DNA of 64,000 bases from Neelides folsomi (Eukaryota > Arthropoda > Collembola > Neelipleona > Neelidae), in assembly GCA_034687125.1 (NCBI GenBank), contig JAQGBZ010000105.1, positions 1 to 64,000 of the forward strand. The letters are read 5' to 3'. This document shows positions 24,009 through 34,000 of this stretch, one piece after another (the first letter of the stretch is position 1; each line of letters begins with the position of its first letter). Below the pieces are notes generated by a model. It saw only the letters and a list, made by a program, of their open reading frames with translations, made no database searches and was not told the origin of the DNA. The position numbers and the translations under genes were made by a program.

Positions 24009-26200
24009 TTAACTTTAATGATTGTTTTATAAAATTTCACTATTTGATTGAAACAATGGTCGTGTAATGATTGGCGTAATAACTGAAATGATCCATAATG
24101 TTTAGAGAAATATTGGCAAAACTTCTTTGATCTTTTGTCATGCTTTGAGTGAACTTTGATCCGGTTTAATCTATTTGATATATCTGTATTTAATTAATCT
24201 CGTGGGGTAATTGATCTCGAGTATGATAATAGTTTATTATAATATTTAATATTAAAGTCAACAATGAACACAAAATTATTTTGACAGATCAATTGACGTT
24301 TGGCTGAATAAAATGAAGACTCTTAAAATAAATTGATCATACACCATTAAAATATTTTTCTTATTTTAAATCTTGTTAAAAGGTTTTTAATCAACGAGAA
24401 GTACAAGCTGCAGTGATAAGTGATAAACTGTGGTTAACTTCTTTAACTAAATATTTAACATTAAACTTTTGATTAATGTTTGAACTTTACATTATGAAAA
24501 TGGCCGGATTTAGTGTAAAGGCAATGACATATTTTAAACTTACCCCAATTGCTATTCTATTTTATATTTCTGTTTACAAATCCCAACTTGGATCTACCTG
24601 TAATTGTAATAAATTATTAAAAAATGTCCTGCTTTATAATTTAAGTAATGTCATGCTTATACTTCATTATTATAGCTTAATTATCATGTATGCTTATTCT
24701 CTGAACTCTATAATCCAAAGAAAATGTTTAATTTGGCATTAAAATAAAGATCAAAGATCCATTGCAAGGACGAATAATTTATAAATTTATATTGAATGCG
24801 TCATGTTGTCATTTGATTCGTTCTAAAGTCTTTTACAATTTACAGTCAGCAACTGATCAAAACAAAGACACATCAATTAATGCAACTAACAACTCTGCAT
24901 CATGCATCCCTGTAGTATTTAATGATAAACAAGTTTTTTGTGTTACACGAAGTTCCCGAACGTCTTGACTTGTGCTGGCCTAATTGTAAGAATTTAGCTA
25001 GCAGTTATGTATTTTATGTTTTATAGTTAGTTAGTTAAGGTATATTGTATTACAAGCCATATAACTTTTACTTGACTTCTATCATTCATTAACTCATTAT
25101 TCATTTCAATCTCATAAAAATAACTATCAAAGCTATGCGTGAACCGACAATAACTACTTTTATACGATTCGTCATCAATAATCGTCATCAACATTCGTAA
25201 AATTCTCCAATTTACTTTCTACTTTATTTTGCCGATGGTCAGGGTTTATTGCTTGCATTCTTTTCCATACGACCCAACTATCATAATCTTATGCGTCATC
25301 GACTTCTTTAAACAAAGACATTCAGAGAAATACGAGTGGGTTATATACTTAAGTGACTATGCAAATTATGTGGTAGTTCCCGAGAATTTATTAATGCTCT
25401 GATGCAACACAATCTTTCAATTAATCTCAATAAGAGAATTGAAATGAATCATAAAGTAAAAGTTAAGAACTATGAAAGTCAAATAAAATCCATTTTTATA
25501 ATAAAATAAGAATCGTCCAAATACGAGCTAAATATCGTCAATGAAAAATTCTTTGTTTCATTTTGTGCATTTTGAGGTCAGCAATTTCCACACAATTTCT
25601 CCTATGAAAAATGGCATATTGTACATATTTTACTCTAACAATAAGCTAAATTGTAAATTCTTCAAGAAACCGTAAAAAATCAAACTAACTATAAATTAAA
25701 TAAACTTTTTAATATATTCAATATTTTAACTAAAGTAGCCTATAGATCGTAAATTGGGGGAAATATAGTTGAATACAATTACTATGAAATATTAACTGTA
25801 AAAAACTGTTGAAAATCATATGCTTGATAGTTGCCTTTATTTAAAAAAAATTGTTGCTTATAATTTGATACATTGGTTGGTGTATGTTAGATGTTAAGGG
25901 TTGAGGGCCGCAAGCTTAATGAAAGAAAGATGAAGTGAGGATTCCAATAGAAGTAAAGGTCAGCAGAATGGTAATTCTTTTCTGGTCTTTTGGTCCGGTT
26001 TGAAAAGTGTGTGCTTGACGTACTTTGTGTTTCTTATGGATAGTTAAATACATTCTTTGGATATGAGAATGAATGAGACCGAGGGAGTAATAAGTACAGA
26101 TAGTAATGAGTATAGTGGATAGTGAGGTGGTGGGAGTTAAAGTTTTCCTTGAAAATCTTACCTACTTCCCATCCGCATCCAATCCACTCTTCACTCGGAA
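24009..26200. other. AT-rich gene-poor interval
   Basis: Apart from the tentative exon at 24846-24968, this 2.2 kb holds no gene I can support. A hydrophobic open frame at about 24479-24740 resembles a signal peptide (MKMAGFSVKAMTYFKLTPIA) but may be chance. From 25880 the DNA becomes G+C-richer towards the leader exon of the membrane protein gene at 26.6 kb. Confidence 0.45.
24846..24968 (+). CDS. Tentative terminal exon of a small secreted protein
   Basis: After a TTTACAG acceptor the frame reads SATDQNKDTSINATNNSASC and on through CIPVVFNDKQVFCVTRSSRTS-stop. It has two Cys 12 residues apart and two N-glycosylation sequons (NAT, NNS), suggestive of a secreted peptide. A possible signal-peptide exon lies at 24479-24580; a phase-0 join needs the weak donor TCT|GTTTAC. 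I do not recognise the family, and the join is a guess. Confidence 0.25.
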   Translation, partial: SATDQNKDTSINATNNSASCIPVVFNDKQVFCVTRSSRTS

Positions 26201-26638
26201 TCTTCACTTCCTAAGAGAAACAACCTCGTTGGAAGAGTTCTCATTTTACATTAATTTTTAGAGAAATCTAGCTCTATTCAACCAACACGTCAATTAAGGT
26301 TCGTTTATTTTCATTTTACTTAAAATAAAATTAGCAAAATTACATATTATTAACATACTATTACATTAATCTTATATCTTATATTCGTGTTATACTAATA
26401 AATACATTAAGTTAGGTTAGGAAGTTAATTTATTTGTAATTGTAATAAAGTAGTTAGACGTAAAATTTAAACTTTTTTACTAATGTTTTACGTATGTATA
26501 TGTAATGTATCATGTAGTGGTGAAGTTCATTAGATTTGCTCGTGTCATTTTTTGCGACTGGGATTTTTTGATTAGCAATCAAGTTTGAATGAATAAAAAA
26601 GCGGATGATGAAGATAATAATTTTCCGATTCTTTACAG
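26201..26638 (+). promoter_or_regulatory. Leader exon and 5' UTR intron of the small membrane protein gene
   Basis: A G+C-richer non-coding stretch ends at ATTAAG|GTTCGT (donor 26299). The intron ends at TTCTTTACAG (26638), three bases before the ATG of the next ORF. The transcription start is not identifiable. Confidence 0.45.
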
Positions 26639-26641
26639 AAT

Positions 26642-26935
26642 ATGGAAAAGGTGAGTTGTGGAGATCAACGTGGCAATGAAGATCGTTCCCGGAAGAGTCG
26701 TCTGGAACGACTTTCAGCAGAAGGCCGCGTGGTCTTTGCAGTCATTGAGATTTTCTTCCTCTTTGTTGCATTCTTCATTTTGAGAACGGCCCAGGGCGGG
26801 CTTTTAGCTTCCATCCGATATTTGAGATCCAAAGGGACAAGTTCCGACCCGGTGGAACCCGACATAAACAACAACAACATCGTGGTTGAAGATGACATGA
26901 GGTTTCTGAGAAGACTTGCGGCCCCAGGGGCCTGA
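26642..26935 (+). CDS. Small single-pass membrane protein, unknown family
   Basis: A 97-residue ORF that begins three bases after a good splice acceptor. The N-terminal third is strongly charged (GNEDRSRKSRLERLSAEGR). One membrane helix follows (VVFAVIEIFFLFVAFFIL, about residues 30-47), then a C-terminal part with RYLRSKG, an acidic/Asn stretch and FLRRLAAPGA-stop. By the positive-inside rule the Arg-rich N-terminus would be cytosolic. The ORF is clearly richer in G+C than its flanks, which supports coding. A perfect donor-like AAAAG|GTGAGT sits right after MEK, so a 12-nt microexon is an alternative reading. I do not recognise it. Confidence 0.55.
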   Translation: MEKVSCGDQRGNEDRSRKSRLERLSAEGRVVFAVIEIFFLFVAFFILRTAQGGLLASIRYLRSKGTSSDPVEPDINNNNIVVEDDMRFLRRLAAPGA

Positions 26936-27974
26936 CATTGAGAGTCAACCCAAAATAGAAATGTATGGGAGACCTTGGGACTTCCGAAATCTCCACCTCA
27001 AATATAAATCTATACCTGAATGTCTCTCAAAGACATTATGTGCTCGCGTCTGGAACGGACCTTCTCATAGACCTTCAAAAGTCTTCTTAATTATTCAACT
27101 CTCTCTTTGTATCCTATAGCATGTACGTAACATTTAAATGTTTATCTGAAATATGGGAGTACCAGGCAAACCATTAAACTCCATTCATGGTCACATTGAT
27201 AACTTATTGAGCTCGAACTTATTGTTAACAAAAACGATCTTTTGATTTGGTTTTTTGATCTATTTGATTAAGATACTCTTTGTGTCTTTATCGTTTACAT
27301 TATAAAATTTATCTAGTCAAGAAATTCCATGAATGTAAAAATTTATGAAATGAAAAACTTTGTTTTTACCTTTACAAAGTTTAGTGTGGGATGGATTAAT
27401 GAATTAATTTAAGAATTGTAGATTTATATTTGATTGAATGTTTAAAGGTTTAAATCATGTGATTAAATATACACACATTTTCTATATAACTAATATACCT
27501 ATTTAAGAAGTTTGTATACATAATATTAAGTACAAGCATCATTATTGTTATCATATTGGTAATTTATATTTTTTGTCATTTATATAACTCACTTGTTGGA
27601 TATATAATTATTATATATTTCCATTATTTGAGATATTCGATGACTGAATACAAGATACATTTATTTTGTTATTGTCACTTGATAAAAGTAATAAAAGTAT
27701 TTGCACCATTAAACTGTTTACTAATTATTTATTATTTTCGCGTATATTCTACATTGGATGCATAAACACTGGCGAGTAGAATGATAATATTGTAAATGGC
27801 AATTTAGACAAACGCATTAAAATATTATGTCATCATAGGCAAAGTCATTTGATGTACCATTAATAGTAAACTTGAATCATACAATTATAATTAGTATAAT
27901 AGAGAAGAGGGTAATTGTACATAGAAGGTAATTAACAAAAAGCATTAATTGAAGAGAAAGACGTTTCTTGATTC
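26936..27974. other. Intergenic region after the small membrane protein
   Basis: The first 180 bp are a likely 3' UTR with a short perfect hairpin (AATGTCT-CTCAA-AGACATT, 27019-27037). The rest is AT-rich with no supported feature. Confidence 0.45.
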
Positions 27975-28220
27975 TCAGAATTCCCTTAAAAGAACAAGTT
28001 GGTTAAAATCTGTAAGAAATCTGACGCAATTCAAGTGATGTTGTTCTCGTATCATATCTAAAATTGTATTGTCTATTGTATATTCGTATCTGTCACACTT
28101 CTCTTGCGCTCTTCCACTTGACCTGACCTTCAAGAACGTTCCACGCAGTTGGATCACAAGATCGAGGTAAGATTTTAGCAATGAATTCAATGTCTTGCCA
28201 TTTATACCAATTGAAATCAT
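27975..28220 (-). CDS. Uncertain ORF head to head with CIAPIN1
   Basis: After a TTTTTTGTTAG acceptor (28248-28249) the minus strand is open from ATG 28220 for 81 residues (MISIGINGKTLNSLLKSYLD ... FLTDFNQLVLLREF). A second frame over the first 140 bp is also open and looks protein-like (DFNWYKWQDIEFIAKILPRS), so the true frame is unclear. It shares a promoter gap of about 145 bp with CIAPIN1. I recognise no family; it may be a fast-evolving small gene, one exon of one, or chance. Confidence 0.25.
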   Translation of the reverse strand: MISIGINGKTLNSLLKSYLDLVIQLRGTFLKVRSSGRAQEKCDRYEYTIDNTILDMIREQHHLNCVRFLTDFNQLVLLREF

Positions 28221-28364
28221 TTTCAAGTTTAATCTAACAAAAAACAAAAGGTACTCAATGTCAGTAGTTGGAAAGAGAATAAAAATATTGCTAATTTTAT
28301 AATTTAACTAGAATACCAAAAATTAACAGTAACTTCAGCCCGGTTTATATTGACAAGCTGCAAG

Positions 28365-29333
28365 ATGAGCGTTTTTAACCGAACTGTAATTATTGGACAG
28401 GTATATTATACAAATGATAAACAAAATTATTTTAACCATTCGTATAAACATCCTTATTTTTCACTAAAATATAGGTAGATATTTAATATGCTTTTTAATT
28501 CATTAAAGGTCAATGGAGAATTAAGCGAAGAGAAAATCCAAATTCATTTCAATTCATGTGGCCAAATTGAATCTGTTTCTGATCTTGGGAAAAATAATCC
28601 AAAACACCCAAAGGGATATTTCTCAATTGTTTTTGCAAATGACGACGGAGCGAGAATTGCAAAGGAAAAAATGGCAGAATCAACTTTAGATGGACAAATC
28701 TTACGGGTACAAATATAAATATATAGAAAAATTGAATTAAATGTAATGAATGTTTGCTTATATTTCAAAAATATTTATTTTAGATTGTCGAGTCAGTTCC
28801 AATTCAATTTGGATTTGGAGCAAAACCAGCAGAACCCAAAAAGTGGACAATTGACGCTGATGACGAACTCATTGACGATGAAGAACTTCTCGACGAAGAT
28901 GATTTGAAAAAGCCTGACCCGGAGTCCCTCAGAGGTACATATGTTATCTTATATTTAATTATAGGTGCAGGTTTATATATCTTACCTGTAAATTATCATT
29001 TATTTACTTTAATGATAATTTTTTTTAAGTTTGCGGAACAACTGGAAAAAGGAAGGCTTGCAAGGATTGTTCTTGTGGCCTTGCAGAGGAACTTGCAGGA
29101 GAATTACCAGCTGCTCCTCAAGGAAAATCTTCATGCGGAAGTGTAAGTTTAATTTTTATTTTAATCTTAGAAATATTTTAATCCTATTTATGAGATATGA
29201 AACATTAATATTGTATTATTTATTTTAGTGCTATTTGGGGGACGCGTTTCGCTGTGCAGCTTGTCCTTATCTTGGAACACCTGCGTTTAAACCCGGAGAA
29301 AAAGTTGTTTTGTCAAATGAGCCTGATTTGTAG
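28365..29333 (+). CDS. CIAPIN1: Anamorsin (CIAPIN1/Dre2) C-terminus fused to an RRM-like N-terminal domain, 5 exons
   Basis: Anamorsin passes electrons from NDOR1 to the cytosolic Fe-S assembly machinery. Exons: 28365-28400, 28509-28706, 28784-28934, 29030-29142 and 29229-29333; 603 nt, 200 residues, shorter than the roughly 250-310 of other animals. Residues about 110-200 are typical: the acidic linker [19 protein letters not shown], the [2Fe-2S] motif [16 protein letters not shown] (CX8CX2CXC), and [19 protein letters not shown] (CX2CX7CX2C). The N-terminal SAM-methyltransferase-like domain is absent. Residues about 6-82 instead read as an RRM: strand RTVIIGQV, helix [24 protein letters not shown], an RNP1-like KGYFSIVF, helix [11 protein letters not shown], and DGQILRIVES. 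All splice phases agree. The RRM call is from fold pattern only. Confidence 0.88.
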
Positions 29334-29665
29334 AATATTCCTAAATACACTTTTATTTTAACTACTCATCGATCAGCTTTCAAAGTTTTTTAAAAATACA
29401 TCGAAATTAATCGAAATACTATCAGACATTTATTCACTAGATTCTGATGAGATAATGTAAAATGGAATTTGGAACATTAGATAATAAAATTTCATTAATT
29501 AAACTTTTATCGTTATCTGAGTTATCTCATTGATCATTATATAATTTAGATGTGCATGATTCATCTTCACGGTCTGCACCTCTGCACTGTAATTTTCCGA
29601 ATGTTATTTAATCGTTCGTTGTAACTTGAATATATTATTTGATATTGCATTATCATTCGGGCATG

Positions 29666-30287
29666 TTAGCAATCAAGAAAATTTGCTGCTGAAAGAAGGT
29701 CGACTGCAATTTCAGGAGGAATTAGAAATTCTGGCAGATCTGCTGAACTTGCTGCGAACCGAAATTTGTATGTGAAGAACATGCAAACTTTATGCATAAT
29801 ATGGGACCTGTGGATAATATTAAATTTTAATGCCTTTAACTTTTTATAATAATAGTCAACCAAAAAAATACTATTTTGCACATACGGAATATTCTTGAAA
29901 GTGATTTTATTAGCTTCATGTTCCGCTAATTGACCCGGACAAGCAAGCATTGATTTAATTGTTTCTGACACTTTTGCATGTTCCCTCTTTACAACAAACT
30001 CGTGGCCATCGGATGAAATGAGTTTGATGAACATTGCCTCTGGACCATCATAACTACCAAATGCTTTCATGAGATCGTCCATTTCCTGATTAAACCGATT
30101 TGGTCATTATGTGTTATATAATTTATTTGTTCGAACAAGTTATTTGTTAACATTTTTATTTGTAGAAAACCATTGGTGGAGGAGTGTTGGGAGTTTCTTC
30201 TTTGGGAGGTAACAACGGTTTGCTTTTTGCCTCTCTGCTTCTTTTATACCGATCATCTTTTTTCGATTTACTTTTACTTGGAGCCAT
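29666..30287 (-). CDS. Diverged Elongin C paralog with basic N-terminal extension, 3 exons
   Basis: Elongin C-type BTB/POZ-fold protein. Exons (minus): 30287-30171, 30085-29886 and 29807-29666; 459 nt, 152 residues. The ELOC core is complete ([20 protein letters not shown] ... [12 protein letters not shown] ... [16 protein letters not shown]-stop), about two-thirds identical by eye to the neighbouring conserved copy. It has the same intron after the Ile-Pro pair (phase 2). Exon 1 adds a 39-residue Lys/Arg-rich leader ([19 protein letters not shown], then a [12 protein letters not shown] tail) not known in ELOC, perhaps a nuclear signal. It joins in frame through a weak GTTTTC donor; without it the protein would start at ATG 30082. 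The 78-nt second intron has no stop and keeps frame, so retention is possible. Convergent with CIAPIN1. Confidence 0.82.
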
Positions 30288-30881
30288 TGTTCAAGATTTG
30301 ATGAGATTTATGAATTTCTGCTTGTCATTCAGTGTTGATAAATTTGACTCTATCTGATCGTCCGAAATCATAACATGCGAACTTAATTAAAATAATATTT
30401 TATTATTAGTTTCTCTTAGAAGTCTAAAAGTCGAATTATACTTTGTGAAAATGATTTGGATAATGTGATAATCTTGATATTGATGAAAATCTTCAATGTG
30501 ATAATAAGATAAATATTAATTACACATAAATAAAATGAATTTTATAAGATAATGTATTTCATGTTTTATAATATTATAATACATAAAGTTTGAATTTATT
30601 CGAGTTCTTATACGAATCATTAGTTATTTCGTAAATAGATGTTTATAGAATTATATTATATGCATTTACTATAAAATGATCGAAAAACCGTGATAATTAG
30701 AATTGAAATATTATAATGTACTTAACTTAAAAATATGAAGAATTTATGATGTCAAAATGTTTAAATATAATTTACAATTTACAAAGAGTGCCAATTTAAA
30801 AATGAAACTTGAATTTCTATTTACAAACTGAAGGCCTTATAATACGGATTCACATCAATTAATCGTTAAATCACATCCTAC
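30288..30881. other. Spacer between the two Elongin C genes
   Basis: About 600 bp of very AT-rich DNA holding the promoter of the diverged copy and the 3' UTR of the conserved copy. No further ELOC fragment was found in it. Confidence 0.5.
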
Positions 30882-31738
<857 letters not shown>

Positions 31739-33248
31739 ATGACGAGGTAAATGTTTATTTACTTCATGCTAAAATCACAAAATTTTCCTACCTTTCTTCT
31801 ATTTAATTTATCCACTAACGTTTAAAAATGCTTAAAGTACACAGTTCGTATTTCTACTGATGGTGAACTGAAAATTAAATATGATTAAATAAAGATTATA
31901 TTATAGTTGATTTATATTCTATGTTTAATTTTTTCTTTGTTAAATTTTCAGAGCACGGATCGCATTGGGGGATATTACTGTCCACAATATCAAACAACTT
32001 AAAAAACTTAACACAGTCATTTTTCCTGTTTCATACAATGATAAATTTTATAAAGATGTCTTACAAGCTGGTGAATTGGCACGATTAGGTAAAAATCATT
32101 TATAATTTCTCTTATTACATTTTCATTTTTGCACGTTATCGAAATACAAATCCAAAACTTGATTTGTTTACTTTGTTAAAATTTTATAAATTTTTATTAA
32201 AATTGTCCTTTGTTCCAATTTTAATCATGATATTATATTGTATATTTGGAATACCGTATTGGTTCGATTTTTGTCCCCGGATATAATTAAAAATATTACC
32301 TCCGACCCCCGGATTATAAATCGGGCACCGGATATCTTTAAAATAATTTAGGAAGTGGCATTTGGAAAATTTTTTTTCATTCAAAACTAACTTTTAATCA
32401 TCAAAATCTGAATCTTCAAATGTAGAACGGCTACTCTTACTATCATTTATAATAGCCTCATCTTGCTTCTATTTTAAAATGCATGCAAGTGGCTTCTTCA
32501 TTATCTGTTTAAGCATATTGAAACACTTTTAATTTAAATTCAACACGAAAAAGCCTTTGTGACATTATTAATTGAATTTAAATAAAAATTAAGACCAATT
32601 GAATGCGTTTAAGTGTTAAATATTTTGCCCATTTTAAAAATTAACCCAGATATTATTTTGGGCCCCGGATATAATTTAAAATCTCAGGTCCCACCCCCGG
32701 ATATAATTACCGGACAAATCACGGACCAATACGGTATTTCATAACTCTACTATGATATTTCAGCGTAATTTATTGATTTAAAAAATGTCTTATTTGAAAT
32801 ATTTTTAGCTTATTACAACGACGTTGTTGTGGGCGGCGTATGCTGTAGGAAAGACACATCAGAAGGTCAAAGACGACTTTACATCATGACTCTCGGTTGT
32901 TTAGCTCCTTACCGCCGGCTCGGAATGGGAACCAAAATGCTCCAGCATGTTCTTAATTACGTTGAGCAGGATGGAAATTTCGATTCTATATTCTTGTAAG
33001 TTTAAAGTTAATTACAATAGTACAATTTATCTTAATATTAAAGAAATCTAATAATGATTTTATATTGATTTAGGCACGTTCAAGTCAACAATGAAAGTGC
33101 AATTAGCTTTTATGAAAACTTCGGATTCGAAGTTGTGGAGACGAAGCCTGGATATTACAAGAAGATTGAACCAGCAGAAGCCCATGTACTTGAAAAAAGG
33201 CTCCGACCTAACCCGACTACCAATACAAATGGAACTTCTTCAAATTAA
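31739..33248 (+). CDS. NAA50: N-alpha-acetyltransferase 50 (NAA50/San), 4 exons
   Basis: GNAT-fold enzyme that acetylates N-terminal Met and associates with NatA; needed for sister-chromatid cohesion in flies. Exons: 31739-31746 (8 nt, ATGACGAG), 31952-32088, 32809-32995 and 33074-33248; 507 nt, 168 residues against 169 in human. The sequence IALGDITVHNIKQLKKLN, FPVSYNDKFYKDVL and RLYIMTLGCLAPYRRLGMGT shows the substrate-binding PVSYND, the catalytic Tyr in LYIMTLG, and the acetyl-CoA loop RRLGMG. VNNESAINFYENFGFEVVET and YYKKIEPAEAHVLEK follow. The 720-bp second intron is enlarged by a MITE (32250-32738). Start codon and 8-nt exon are fixed by phase and by homology (MTRARIALGD). Confidence 0.95.
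32250..32738. mobile_element. MITE (non-autonomous DNA transposon) in NAA50 intron 2
   Basis: The ends are inverted repeats. The left starts AATACCGTATTGGTTCG and runs into TTTGTCCCCGG. The right, reverse-complemented, starts AATACCGTATTGGTCCG and runs into ATTTGTCCGG. About 35-40 bp match with a few differences. The interior repeats CCCCGGATATAATT-like words four times and has no coding capacity. If the true ends are CCGTATTGG, the flanks give a TA target duplication, pointing to a Tc1/mariner-type origin; the superfamily is not certain. G+C-richer than its intron. Confidence 0.8.
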
Positions 33249-34000
33249 ACTTCTCGTCCTTCGCTTTTTACTCATTCTTGTCCAATTTTGACGGACTCGT
33301 TGATAAATAAATTTTTTAAACCGATTTACTCTCTTCTCGTCCTTACAAAATGGTTGTATTTATTACTTTAAAATATTTTACTCCTTATTTTTCAATATTC
33401 CGTTTAATGGTTTATTGAATTTTTACCTGATTTCTTTATTTCTTTGTCGTTCTACAATTTAAACCTGTACCATATTCATACATTACGGGAATGTACTCAT
33501 AAATATATAAAATATTGTTTGTCATTGGATTGAAACGCCTAAATACAAATTAATGAACGATTTTACTCAAATATTTAAATTATTTTCAAATTAATCATTA
33601 TTTTCATTACAATCATCTTACATACAGTTTACAGTGCTACAATATCATTGAAAAGTATTTAATTTTACAATTTTCGACATCGAGGATCGGAGAAAGATTT
33701 TCATCCATCTCAAATAATAACATTATTTGAAGCTAGGTGGGAGTTTAGTGTTTTGTATAACATTTTTCAGTAACTTTTCAAAACTTTAAAATTTCCTTTG
33801 TTTCTTTCATACCTGTACATACCAAATTCATACATAGATTTATAAAAGTAGTTCCTCAAGCAGAACAATAATTAACTAATTAAAGTCATCATTGTTTTCG
33901 CAAAAATGTATGAATTTTTTTGTTAGTTGTCTTAGAAGTTATTAATTGCATAGAGTTCTTCTCCAAGTTCCAAATAATAAAGAAGGCTGAACAGACTGAC
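33249..34000. other. NAA50 3' flank, AT-rich
   Basis: Starts with the NAA50 3' UTR (AATAAA near 33306) and then holds AT-rich DNA with no supported gene. It is the last stretch with the AT-rich character seen in the first 34 kb as a whole. Confidence 0.5.

Noticed and set aside
32227-32761. GATATT on both sides of the NAA50 intron MITE as target duplication
   Set aside because: The copies do not abut the inverted repeats; in such AT-rich DNA this is likely coincidence. A TA duplication fits better but is also unproven.
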